From Gracilaria gracilis (lineage: Eukaryota; Rhodophyta; Florideophyceae; Gracilariales; Gracilariaceae): DNA of 64,000 nucleotides. Both the position numbers and the translations under genes were made by a program. The stretch covers positions 62,001-126,000 of the forward strand of contig JARGSG010000251.1 in the NCBI GenBank assembly GCA_030374805.1. Direction: 5' to 3'. This document shows positions 1 through 9,475 of the stretch, one piece after another; the first letter of the stretch is position 1; each line of letters starts with the position of its first letter. The notes below the pieces were generated by a model. It made no database searches and was not told where the DNA came from. It worked only from the letters and a program-made list of their open reading frames with translations.

Positions 1-33
1 GCAATCGGCTTCACTGTTGGCAACAAAAAAATC

Positions 34-1518
34 CTAGCGTGCCTTAACAGAGACGGTTTCATGGTCGCTTTCAAGTGATAAGTCAACCAAGGCAGCCGGA
101 TGCTTATCTTCCACGTCTTGTTTAAGCTCTCCACCTTCCAGCGGAGCATCGACATCTGCCAGCCGGTCGACAGGAAGTTTAAGACCTCGAATGTACTTGG
201 GTTCAGTCTGACCAAACATAGTTGGAATCTTTTGCGGCCGAAAATGATTTCGCTCACCGCCATCCGTACCATGATTTGGAACATCAACAATACTTACTGG
301 CGATGCCGTGTACACGAATGAATCGTCACGCGAATCTTCTTCAGAAGGTTGTTCAAAAGAGTTCTGTGCGCTGTCTTGGGCATGACGTGCAGCGGCAGCA
401 TCCCATGAACTCTGTGCAAGGTGAGCCGATACTTGGGCAGGATTGTCTGACGTAGACACTTGTTGTAGAAGAACTTGTGGCTGTTTCGTTACCGATCCTC
501 GAGAAGACCCTCTAGACATTTTTCGACGTGACGCAGGGAGTGGAACCGTCTCAACATAAACATCGTCGGCCCAATCATCCTCTTGGTCCGACCAAGTATC
601 AAACGAACTTGACCGAACACGTCGTCTTCTCCGTCGTCGGTCCCGAGGGGCATACTCTGGCATTGGCTTGTTCTGCGAAAGCCAGAACTGAAACATCATG
701 CCCGCGGTTCCAATGACCAATGCAAGTAAAACGTACAGAACAAGCCACGCATTAATATGACCTGCCTCCGCACTCGCAAGATCTTCCGTCGTGGGAAAGT
801 GACCCGCAAAGTGCCCAACTCCGAACGTAGCGGCAGCACTACCAGCATACGCAGTACTGAAGATGAGCATTTGCTTCTGAAGACAAAGAGCTAACAGGCC
901 GAAAATAAGCCCGGCGACGCTCGCAGTGACGATGAAGGCCAGTTCAGGGTCGGCTGGATAAGCAGACGCAATGAGAGTAGTTTTGAAACATGACGCAAGA
1001 ACGACGCCAAGCGCAGCACCGACGGCAAACATTCCAAAGTTGAGCGCCCTCAGAGCTATGAAACCTAACATTGCGCCACCTAGTAACATAGCTGCAATGG
1101 ATATCCACGCGGCAGCTGGGGTGTCTTCGTGTAACACGGAAGATACCGCTACGAAACATAAGCCACCACCGGACACAAAGGCGGCTAGAAAGAGAACGGG
1201 TGCGAGTAAAAAGTAACCGAAGAACGATACAGATATACCAGTAGGTATGGCGATTATGCGTAGTGCGTCTGAATAATGTAGGAGGATACTATTCGCTCTT
1301 GCAATAGCCGAAGCCGTTGCATTGGAGATAGCAGGTGCGATGTTGTCCATATCCTGCAGAGCATGTTGCGATGGTAGACCATGAAGCTGTAACAACTGTC
1401 GATGTTCGTGATGGTTATGAATAGGAAAGTCCCGCGTTTCGAGCTGGCTTTGACTGATTGGTAACGCAAAAGAAATCGTGAACAGGGCGAGGAAGAAGGT
1501 AAGTTGAATGCGTTGCAT
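34..1518 (-). CDS. TMEM198/TM7S3-like multispanning membrane protein
   Basis: The 494-aa product opens with a hydrophobic signal peptide or anchor (MQRIQLTFFLALFTISFALP). About seven closely packed hydrophobic segments rich in Gly and Ala follow at roughly residues 90-300, and the remaining ~190 residues form a hydrophilic tail that begins with a run of seven arginines and is Ser-, Asp- and Gln-rich. Short Gly/Ala-rich helices with a cytosolic tail match the TM7S3/TM198-like (DUF4203) family; in animals TMEM198 has been linked to Wnt signalling, but I infer no such role here. The ATG at 1518 was chosen because it starts the signal peptide; the frame continues upstream without another ATG. A T/A-rich stretch near 1765-1780 could hold the promoter. 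The domain call is by pattern only; that it is a multispanning membrane protein is sure. Confidence 0.72.
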   Translation of the reverse strand: MQRIQLTFFLALFTISFALPISQSQLETRDFPIHNHHEHRQLLQLHGLPSQHALQDMDNIAPAISNATASAIARANSILLHYSDALRIIAIPTGISVSFFGYFLLAPVLFLAAFVSGGGLCFVAVSSVLHEDTPAAAWISIAAMLLGGAMLGFIALRALNFGMFAVGAALGVVLASCFKTTLIASAYPADPELAFIVTASVAGLIFGLLALCLQKQMLIFSTAYAGSAAATFGVGHFAGHFPTTEDLASAEAGHINAWLVLYVLLALVIGTAGMMFQFWLSQNKPMPEYAPRDRRRRRRRVRSSSFDTWSDQEDDWADDVYVETVPLPASRRKMSRGSSRGSVTKQPQVLLQQVSTSDNPAQVSAHLAQSSWDAAAARHAQDSAQNSFEQPSEEDSRDDSFVYTASPVSIVDVPNHGTDGGERNHFRPQKIPTMFGQTEPKYIRGLKLPVDRLADVDAPLEGGELKQDVEDKHPAALVDLSLESDHETVSVKAR

Positions 1519-1804
1519 CTCGAAGCAGACGCGGCGCAGGCGTGTGAGGGGGACGATGGATGTACGCGGCGCTAAGGCGGCGCGGAGGGCCCCGGGCTGC
1601 GGTGGAGAGGCAATGAAGATTCTCTTCACACACGGCAATGAGAGCGGTCTGCTTAGGAGGTGGTGTCAGCGCAACGCAGCGCAACGCAGCGCAGCGCGCA
1701 GGACGGAAAGCATCGCTGTTATTACAGTCGAGTGGTAGATAGATAGAACCGGTTTGTAAGATTTGAATAAATATTTTTAGAATTTCTGCAAGCCCCGTAC
1801 GACG

Positions 1805-1878
1805 GCTCTCGTAGCTCAGTTGGTTAGAGCGCCAGCCTAACATGCTGGAGGTCAGGAGTTCGACCCTCCTCGAGAGTA
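1805..1878 (+). tRNA. tRNA-Val (anticodon AAC)
   Basis: A full cloverleaf can be drawn. The 7-bp acceptor stem GCTCTCG/CGAGAGT has one G:T closing pair and discriminator A. The D arm is GCTC/GAGC, the anticodon stem CCAGC/GCTGG holds loop CTAACAT with anticodon AAC, and the T arm is AGGAG/CTCCT around TTCGACC. No CCA is encoded and there is no intron. A nine-T run at 1886-1894 is a good RNA polymerase III stop. The internal A box (TAGCTCAGTTGG) and B box (AGTTCGACCC) are intact, so the gene looks functional. It sits between two AT-rich spacers, 287 bp from the start of the membrane-protein gene on the other strand. Confidence 0.96.
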
Positions 1879-2775
1879 GATCATCTTTTTTTTTCGTTCG
1901 TCGCAATCCTATTTCCTCAATTCACTTAATTTTGGACATCGCCGTCCATATCTACCTTCTTCGATCTTGCATTTGCGAATCTGCACTGACTGAGGAACTT
2001 GCCGTGCCCTGCCTGACTCCTCGATAGAAACTCTCGATACCCTGTAACTAACATGGACAAGCGTTTAATTTCAGTGTGAAACCTAATTCCATCAGGCTAT
2101 GGTCAATAGGTTTATTGAAGACTACCCTGCCGAAGAGATCAAATCTTACTCTTTCTGATTCATCTTCATCTTCATCTTCATCTTCTTCTTAAGTGTGGCT
2201 TATTACTGCTTATTTCGAAGCAATAAGAGAACTACATTATTACATATAACTCTCTCTCCTCAGAAAGGCCAAAAACTTTGAAGGCCATTCTGATTCATCG
2301 TTTAATGATCGGATATACATAGCTGTTTTGAACTCCAGTCCCCCGGGGGCAGTAATCGGACTCTGACCTGGTAACGGCTAAACTCATCCGATTCTCGCTG
2401 GCGTAGATATTTGTCCTTCCACTTGTTCTCTACCTGAGCAAGATGTTATACAGTGCAAATCAAACTGCAATGCAAAATCCTCGGAACTGTACTTCTTTGT
2501 AGTACATATTATGTAGCAGCTTGCCATGAGGATGAGAATCAGCGGTGAACTTTCTATAAAGCAAGAGGAAGAGTTGGAGCGACCTCGTCGGCAAAACCTC
2601 TAACTTAGAAGCCGTGACACAGGTTAAAGGGAGGGAGCGTCAAAAGACCCCTATGTAGGTTGGGCCTTTGTCGAACGGTGTGCCGATCGCGTTGGGTTCG
2701 CGTGGGTTGTGCGTGCTCGGACAGTCTCACTGGATGGCTGAAGAACAGAGATACAAGAAAGAATTGTTAACGATT
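1879..2775. other. Gene-free AT-rich spacer
   Basis: After the Pol III stop this stretch holds no convincing gene. Its only recognisable content is the LINE 3' relic at about 2157-2310. The part from 2330 to 2775 shows nothing I can name. Confidence 0.6.
2157..2310 (-). repeat. Relic of a LINE 3' end (copy 1)
   Basis: Read on the minus strand, positions about 2300-2250 encode EWPSKFLAFLRRE, which matches the C-terminus of the better preserved LINE fragment at 25514-25795 (EWPLRFLAFFKRE). About 70 bp further on, the minus strand runs into an AAG/ATG-rich simple repeat tail (plus strand TTCATC units at 2157-2195). This is the same order as in the other copies of the window. Only the last part of the element remains. 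Confidence 0.5.
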
Positions 2776-3213
2776 TTACTGAGCCAGGTTCTGCACCATG
2801 GCGTGAAGGTCAGTAACTAGAGGCGTGGTGAAATTGCGTTCCTCTCCAGCCAGCTCGAAGGCCTCCTCGATACCTCTCTCGAGCTCTTCCTTTTGAAGGG
2901 TCAGCATGTAGTTCCTGGCCCGTTCCTCGCAAAATTTGTCGACGGCACTTGCGCGTCTTCCCCCCGATAGAGCAATGCCATCTTCGAGCTCTTTTATGCG
3001 GGATTTCAGATTCTGTTCACTTTCTCTGCTCTCGTTCAGAAGGCATTTGGTGTACTCATGATGCCTTATCTCTCGTTCAATGCGAGACTCGATGGGGCTT
3101 CGAACATCCTCCGGTTCTTCTTGTACCGCGGGTTGCTTGTCGGGCATATACAGGATATTTCCGACAGTTGGCACGAGGAGGGAAGCAAAGATGGCAACCA
3201 ATTCGACGAACAT
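2776..3213 (-). CDS. Small predicted coiled-coil protein, member of a duplicated family
   Basis: A 145-aa product of unknown function. It begins with a hydrophobic segment (MFVELVAIFASLLVPTVGN) that could be a signal peptide or membrane anchor. A charged, helix-forming body of about 100 residues follows, with heptad-like Leu/Ile spacing and many Glu, Arg and Lys. The centre holds GGRRASAVDKF, and the C-terminus VTDLHAMVQNLAQ is shared almost exactly with the copy at 26186-26663. I took the ATG at 3213 because it starts the hydrophobic segment and is conserved in the second copy. Both copies lie inside a longer duplicated unit, so this may be the coding part of a low-copy repeat rather than an ordinary host gene. 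No family was recognised. Confidence 0.5.
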   Translation of the reverse strand: MFVELVAIFASLLVPTVGNILYMPDKQPAVQEEPEDVRSPIESRIEREIRHHEYTKCLLNESRESEQNLKSRIKELEDGIALSGGRRASAVDKFCEERARNYMLTLQKEELERGIEEAFELAGEERNFTTPLVTDLHAMVQNLAQ

Positions 3214-4640
3214 TTTCAGTGTTGGGGAGGTTACACTTGATGCCGTAAAGTACAGTGTGTGCAACGAAGAGGATGGAGGAGGGGAGAGGGGGGAAACAGT
3301 GGAGATGGAGGAAAGGGTGGGGGGGAGGTGAGTGTGTGTGAAGATGAGTTAAGGACGATGAAAAGAATAACAGAGTTGAACCGAAGATGAGGGCGGTCGC
3401 ACTCGATGGGGTTGGGCTTGACCAGTTCGCCGTCGAATGTAACTTCACTCGCAGTTAAATACGTTTCGTTGCGCAAAGATTGACCATTCATGAACATCAC
3501 TGAGCATTGAGAAACAGGGCGAAACTTGATATTCTAATCAAATGTGAGAGGGAGACGGCGCTTCATGTGCGTGACGAAACCTTGACCCACGACCAGTTCA
3601 ATTTGAGTATGTAATACAAGACCAATGTGTCACAATTCCTTGCGACTGAAAGAAGTATGCATGCTTTTTTGTGCGTAGCGAAATCGAACACATGTCTTTG
3701 GGTGCTGGAAGATACCGAGAGAAGGCTGGAATTATTGACATTTGCCATAGACCCGGGCTCCGTTTCAGAATTCTTCAAGGGGGATAAGCATAAGTTCATC
3801 AGTTGCACTTTGAATGGTAGCTGGAAGCACAACTGATAACAAAAGACAAGGGAGGGGTCCAGAGAGCATTTCGCAAGATGGTATGCTGCCAATTGTACTC
3901 ACTCCAGCTTACCGAGCAAGTCTAATGCAATCGGTGCAGTAAAATTACATTGTACTCGTCTTTGTTGCAGCAGCAGCTTACTTCGGAGACAGTCTTACAG
4001 ACGAGCTGAAGGCAGTCGTTGTTTGCCCAATCATGGGGTTGTTCGTATCTCACGTGGGAGATCGTCCCATGTTTTCGTAGAGAACTTGGAGCGCATAGCA
4101 ATTGGATCCTACAGGGGGAAGCTTATGAGGTGGGGTACATGCCTGCTTTGGACGAGATATGCTAGTTTACTTGAAGCCGTGTGTGGTCATGCTCTCCTGA
4201 TTTTTCCCTCTTTCTCTCGCTTTGTCGGTAGGCTAGCCTAATTACAACTTGCCGTAATACGCACGCGTTCAAAAGAAGCGTGTTCTCACTGGAAGAAGAA
4301 ATGAGTCATTCCGAGCAGGTTTGAAACTGACATCGAAGATTGCCCTCTATCCTGTATAAGGGCAAAAGCATTTCAGCAATGTAGTATCATCTCTAATATC
4401 GCTTACCTTTTTCGCATAACTGGACTTTGAAAGTTCTCTAAAAGAGAAGAGTTCGATAACGCCCAAAGCGTCCAACTATAATCTTCATCTATCAAACAGC
4501 ATGACTTGTTTACCTCAGTTGAACTCCACTAGTGCACGAGAAGTTGGTAGCATATATAGTTTTGTCTACCTCTTGTCCTCCTGTTTCAACGCAGCTTATG
4601 CAGAGATCAGTTTCAGGTTCTGAAAGGCCTTCTCTCTCTC
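2776..4640 (-). repeat. Duplicated unit, copy A (pairs with 26186-27970)
   Basis: Similarity to the second copy is not limited to the coding part. Shared blocks include the segment around 3500-3560 (ACTTGATATTCTAATCAAA) that recurs at about 27046-27066, and the segment around 4295-4410 (GAAGAAGAAATGAGT, then GTATCATCTCTAATA) that recurs at 27580-27700. Order and spacing agree. By eye the coding blocks are about 80 percent identical, which suggests an old duplication or a dispersed repeat family. The exact ends are not defined. Confidence 0.55.
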
Positions 4641-6609
4641 TTAATTAGGAGCGCGCGCGTTGATTATTCGTAACGCGAAGGGCTTGCGAACATCCGCCAA
4701 CAACCTTGAGTTCGTTCGCAAGAAAACCTAGTCACTGGCTGTAGCTGTGCAATCGTGTTACGCTCACCTTGTGACCACCTTAATCTCTCGAAAAAGCATT
4801 AGACCTCTAAGGTATTCTCGACTGTCTGAGCATTTCGCTACCGATGTCTATCGAAGTTTCATATCTTCATCTTCATCCCTTGTACCACTTCGTTCGTCCT
4901 CTGAGCCCATCGGCAGAGCGGCACACCACGACAAGGCGCACGACACGGAACACAATGCGCCGAACAAGAGGTTGTACGGCTCTCCTTCACATAGTCCTTA
5001 TTTCATTGACGAGACTAGCTAAAGGTCAGTCAGTCGCTTGTCATCGTCTCTGACCCTGAATAAGCTTATTATAAGCGCGTAATAGAATCTCCGAAAAAAA
5101 ACCCTGGAGAAAACCGCCCCCCACTTTTGCCTCCGTTGGATTTCACTTCATGTGGGGGGAAAGCCAGGGAAAATAACGGCAGGATCGTTGTTCGGTGATC
5201 GGCTCGTGGCCTGCTTCTTGCGTGCAACTAGGCAGGAGTTTTGGCGACGTGCCACCCAGGTCTGCGACGGCGATCGGCAAGCTGACCGACCGCTTGGGCG
5301 AGTTTAGCGACATCCCGGGTCGTTCTGAAAGGACAGGAGTAAAGGCGAAAAAGGGCTTTCAGGTGCACGAAACTAACCTGCGAAATCCCATTTCCGAATG
5401 ACACCGAGCAAGAGCGTGCAGATATGGCTCATCCGTACTCTGGATAGCAAAAGGGAGGCGAGCGGTGCGGGAAGTGGATTCCTTTTTTTCAAAGAACGCT
5501 TACAATGACTTTGTGAATAAGACGAGCAACACCTTGACTCTAAATGCTTCATTCTGTGGATTGGCAAAATTGTTCATCGACGATGGGCGCCGTTAGAAAG
5601 GGAAGTATGAGAACTGTTGTCCTGGGCCTCGCTTGGAAGCTTTGCTTGAAAGATTGTCGGTCCTTCGAGGCGAACCTACTGAAATGTCTAGGTACGGAGG
5701 TAGGACGGAAGACTAGGGTCGCAATGACACTACTACGGGCGAACGATGGTCATTGTACTCTGTATAACAAACGCGCGCTGGAATGATCATATAGCTTCGT
5801 TGTCGCGGGCTTGTTTTGGTTTTCTTAATTGGAATCATGCTCTGCATCAAACGAGCAATACCGCATTTAAGAAGAATAAACGAGAAATGCACGCTTGGAA
5901 CGTTCGTAAAGCCGGAAGTGGTCGTGTTCGGCAAGAAGTGCTTTCCAAGCAACGAAAGAAAGGAGGAACCGAAAGTCATAACCATGCTGCGTGTAGGGGA
6001 TATTCGTACTCCGAAGCGGCAGGAAAAGCTAACAAGGTTAGGAGTGTAGCGGTCCGTCGGACAGTCACTAAAGCGCGCAGCGCACTGCGGCCAGCTCTTC
6101 AGATAGTCTCGAAAGTGATGGTGAGAGGCACTGAGAGCCGCAGCCGATGTGCCGCCCTAAGCTCGAGGCCATGCGGCGCATGCCCAGAGTATCTCCTGGT
6201 TGGCATAGCATTGCAGGGGAGATGCCAAGGAGATTTTCGACTACACGTACACTTGGCGTACGACGCAGTGACGTGGCGCGCACTGTGTGCCTACTGTGTG
6301 TGGCAAATGCACAGCCACCCGCTCCCACATGGACGGCCAGCGCAGCATGTGCGAAACAAAATTTCGGTTCGACGCGGTGGTGCAGCGCAGCGTGAAAAGA
6401 AACATGCAGCCGCACGGAAGTGGAACGGCGTCGTCGATGCACCTCTCGCGCACGTAGCGGAAGGCGACGCGAGGATCGGCATTGCTTCTTCAACGTTGGT
6501 TTCTACGACGTGCGAAAACAAGCCAATTCGGACAGCGTTGCGTGCATTGGCACTTTGAAACGGGCGAGAAATTCGGGCCCTGACGCGCGTTGTGACGTGG
6601 GTGGGTGCG
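4641..6609. other. Gene-free spacer before the first gene island
   Basis: About 2 kb with only short or unconvincing open frames. GC content rises sharply from about 6050 toward the methionine sulfoxide reductase gene. I see no RNA gene, no repeat family member and no convincing exon. Confidence 0.5.
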
Positions 6610-6621
6610 ATGACGGCGTTC

Positions 6622-6628
6622 ATAAATA
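6622..6628 (+). promoter_or_regulatory. TATA box, msrB
   Basis: ATAAATA lies in a GC-rich setting about 96-102 bp before the ATG at 6724. Because it lies downstream of the in-frame ATG at 6610, it argues that translation starts at 6724. This is an inference from position only. Confidence 0.45.
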
Positions 6629-6723
6629 GCGTGGCTCTGTTCGGATCGCTTTCTACTCGTCTTCGTTCGCACTCGTTAAGGTCGAGCACAGTACCTGCGT
6701 CGTGTGCTGCAAGGCGGTTCAAG

Positions 6724-7200
6724 ATGTCGGACGCAGGCTCGAATGCGCAGCCGGCAGCGAAAATGCCGGCTGGGAAAAGCGTGGATTCGATGACAGATGC
6801 GGATTGGCGCTCGGTTCTATCGGCGCAGGAGTACAACGTGATCCGGAAGAAGGGCACCGAGTATCCGGGCACGGGGGAGTATGACGGGTTTTATCCGAAG
6901 GAGGGTCATTTTGTATGCCGCGCGTGTGGAAACCCGATTTATTCTGCGGAATCCAAGTTCAAGAGTGGGTGTGGATGGCCTTCGTTTGACAAGTGCTACA
7001 AGGACAGTGTGAAGATTGAAAAAGATGTGACGTTAGGAATGGTACGTGTGGAAATCATGTGCAACAAGTGCGACGGACATCTTGGGCATGTGTTCGAGGG
7101 CGAAAGGTTCACCAAAACTAATGAGCGACACTGCGTGAACAGTGTGAGCGTCAAGTACGTCGAGGGCGCGGTAGACCTCAAGGAAGAAAAGGTGCTCTGA
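6724..7200 (+). CDS. MSRB: Peptide-methionine (R)-S-oxide reductase (MsrB)
   Basis: A 158-aa enzyme that reduces methionine-R-sulfoxide in oxidised proteins, using thioredoxin as electron donor. It spans one full SelR/MsrB domain (about residues 25-147). The zinc site is two CxxC pairs, C65/C68 (CRAC) and C113/C116 (CNKC). The catalytic cysteine is C137 in RHCVNS, and the likely resolving cysteine is C83 in GCGWPSF. The enzyme is therefore the cysteine and not the selenocysteine form. An in-frame ATG at 6610 would add 38 residues rich in Ser and Arg, like an organelle transit peptide. I prefer 6724 because a TATA box lies between the two and AAGATGTC is a good start context. With 6610 the product would probably be mitochondrial or plastid, with 6724 cytosolic. 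Confidence 0.95.
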   Translation: MSDAGSNAQPAAKMPAGKSVDSMTDADWRSVLSAQEYNVIRKKGTEYPGTGEYDGFYPKEGHFVCRACGNPIYSAESKFKSGCGWPSFDKCYKDSVKIEKDVTLGMVRVEIMCNKCDGHLGHVFEGERFTKTNERHCVNSVSVKYVEGAVDLKEEKVL

Positions 7201-7808
7201 TGAAGCACCAGCTGCGACGATGCAGTAGCTGGCAGTAGGTGCGCTTGTTTGTTGTTCGCTCTTCACGTGCGCTCATTGTTTCTGGTACGGTAACTTACGT
7301 TGGTATCGGGGTGATGTGTGTGCGGCTGAGCCACGGCCATCGCCATTGCGGCGACGCCACAACACCACCCAATGGCGGAGATATTGGGATATTTTGAAAC
7401 GCAACATGCAACTTGACCCAAACATTCGCCGTAGCCGCCGCTTCCGTCGCTGCCATTGGCGGTACGAGCGGAGCGTTCATCCAATCACACGAATGATCCA
7501 CACACACAAGCTACTGACCATCAATATGATTTTAATTTTACGTCCGTTCTTACGCAAAACCCTAATCGTCTTATAGCTGCTTGCGTTTGAAACACATGCT
7601 TCCAAGTCGCTCGCTTCCAGCCGTTTTCGCGCGCCATTCAGGCGGTTATGGCGACGTTTCATGCACGCCGTGGCACTTTGCACGCCGTTTTGGCGCCTTC
7701 TGGACGTGGCGTATGGCGCCTTGGCGGCGTCAATGTCCTGTTTCGACGCCGTTTGCGCACGTTTTGGAGACGTTGCTTTTTACGGCTCCTGAGAGTGTCC
7801 ATACAGTC

Positions 7809-7816
7809 TATTTAAG
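7809..7816 (+). promoter_or_regulatory. TATA-like box, YbaB-family gene
   Basis: TATTTAAG, about 180 bp before the ATG at 7996. It predicts a leader of about 155 bases that includes the 15-bp repeats. Confidence 0.4.
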
Positions 7817-7890
7817 CCACTCAGCGCGTCCATGAACTTCTTCCGTCCCATCAAGCTCCGATTTCTCCTCGCACTTGCAGTCTCAGCTCC

Positions 7891-7970
7891 ACGCTTCTTA
7901 GCTCAACGCTTCTCAGCTCAGCGCTTCTCAGCTCATCACTTCTCAGCTCAACACTTCTCAGCTCAACGCT
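7891..7970 (+). repeat. 15-bp tandem repeat in the leader, five copies
   Basis: Five head-to-tail units of consensus ACGCTTCTCAGCTCA start at 7891, 7906, 7921, 7936 and 7951, and a partial unit ends at 7970. Each differs from the consensus by 0-2 bases. The period is a multiple of three, and the array lies in a short upstream frame (ATG at 7832, RFSAQ repeats) that is not in phase with the main gene. The repeats start 105 bp before the ATG at 7996. Confidence 0.85.
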
Positions 7971-7995
7971 CAAAGACGCTACGTCGAATCACAAA

Positions 7996-8307
7996 ATGTC
8001 TGCCTCCGTTTCTCGTAATGTGTTCAAGAAGGCATTGTCCACAGCCGGCCGAACCCTGTCATCCACGCGCGTAGAAGCCGAAGCCGGACAAGGGCTGGTA
8101 CGCGCCACGCTCGCGGGCGACGGTCGCATCGTCAAGCTTCACGTGTCGTCGGCGATCGGCAAGGAGGGCCCCAAGGCGATTGAGGAACTGGTTGCTGCTG
8201 CCGTCAATCGCGCGCACGACCGCTTGAGAGAGGAGACCAGGAAGCAGGTGGTGCAGAACCTGCCGCCAAACGTGGACGCGGCAATGGTGCTGCGTGCACT
8301 GCCGTGA
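7996..8307 (+). CDS. YbaB/EbfC-family nucleoid-associated protein
   Basis: A 103-aa protein. The first ~24 residues (Ser-, Arg- and Lys-rich, no acidic residue) look like an organelle targeting sequence. The rest has the YbaB/EbfC pattern: a beta strand with Gly (GQGLVRATLAGDGRIVKLHV), then a helix with EELVAAAVNRAHDR and a polar helical end. Bacterial YbaB/EbfC forms small DNA-binding dimers that coat the nucleoid, and plants have plastid versions. A role on plastid or mitochondrial DNA is therefore likely here, as inference. The start context ACAAAATGTC is good. The protein has the usual family length. Confidence 0.85.
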   Translation: MSASVSRNVFKKALSTAGRTLSSTRVEAEAGQGLVRATLAGDGRIVKLHVSSAIGKEGPKAIEELVAAAVNRAHDRLREETRKQVVQNLPPNVDAAMVLRALP

Positions 8308-9475
8308 GACGGTTGATAGTCATTCACTTTGTTCTTTCTGCTTACTGTTTTTACTGTTACAAGGGGGGGTTATGGAAGAGCCGGAGACGGGCGTGCATGT
8401 GGTCGGGGCTAGCTGCTCTTTTTGTTTTAACTGTATTGGTTTGGCTAGTGGTGAGCACCTACGAGACCTACGTGGTAAACACATGCGACTTGAAGGCGAG
8501 TGCGACGTACAAATGTATCTATCTAGACTATGGTAGACAATACCTGCACATTTGTTATACGAAGACGACACGTTCGTTCCCCCGCAGTATCTTAGATATC
8601 CGCGTCGTGCCGTGCGACGCGCCGTGCGTCGCGACGTGCGGATCCGTCCCCCTGCAGCAGGTCAGGTCACCTGACTCAGGTGGCGCCGCCTGGCGCGCAC
8701 TGCGCGCACGTGCGATCGCGCGTGCCATCTCACGACTGACGTGCCCACGTGTATCCACTGTAAACAGGGGCAGCACGTGTCCACGTCGGCATTATGTGCG
8801 GTGGCGCATTGTCACAGCGATGCGGAGCGCGCGCCAGAAAGGCAAAAGGCGGTACGAAGGTGCATGATGGCCGCATGCGGCGGCGGAGGGGGACATGTGT
8901 AAGGCGGGCGCTCGGGGCGGTGTAAGCTGGCGGTGACGGGACGTTGCAAAGCACGAGCGCTGGCGGTGGCCGATTTGGCGGCGTGGCGGTGGCAACACGT
9001 CACTGCCGCTTGTGCGCTTGCAGACGTGGTGACGACGTTCCCTGCGACGCCGGCTGGCTGGCGCCTCTACCGCATGCTTCCGTTTGGCGTTGAGCGCGCC
9101 TCGTAATAGTGTGCGTGTGCGCCACCGTCTATCGGGGCGTGTTCGGCTTTGTTGCAGCTGTGCAAGTTGATCATCGATGCACGTTCCCTGCCGCTGCCAC
9201 TGTCATCCGTTGCGTCTGCGCGCACAGCTGTGTCATCGTAAGCCGTTTTTTTCCTCCGGCTCGATAAAAGTGTGCGCCGCCTTTCAGATTTGTTGTTCCA
9301 TCGCACCACTGTACCGCGTTAAGCGACTTGATCGTTCCCCACCATAACTGCCTACATTCCCTGTGCTTTATTCTGCGTCCGTGCTTTGCTTTCTACGTTC
9401 TGTCATCGCGCTCGCGTGCCGCCGTCTGTCTGGCTTGGGCGTCGTCTGCTGGTCGGTCGCTGACGCGCGCTCGTC
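8308..9475. other. GC-rich spacer upstream of cellulose synthase
   Basis: No convincing gene. Open frames here are long only because the DNA is GC-rich and show no domain. A CGATAAAAG motif at 9261-9269, about 210 bp before the ATG at 9476, is a possible TATA box for cellulose synthase. Confidence 0.45.

Larger units (their letters stand above)
7201..7995. other. Promoter region and leader of the YbaB-like gene
   Basis: No gene is seen. A GGCG-rich part at about 7630-7730 precedes the TATA-like box at 7809-7816 and the 15-bp tandem repeats at 7891-7970. Confidence 0.5.

Noticed and set aside
5746-6558. 270-codon open frame before the msrB gene
   Set aside because: No domain, mixed composition, and it lies in the GC-rich upstream region of msrB; antisense frames are equally open.
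7891-7970. Possible CRISPR-like or protein-binding array
   Set aside because: The 15-bp units are contiguous without spacers, so it is a plain tandem repeat.
8304-8867. 187-codon open frame after the YbaB-like gene
   Set aside because: Overlaps the end of that gene, has no ATG-based support and no recognisable domain.
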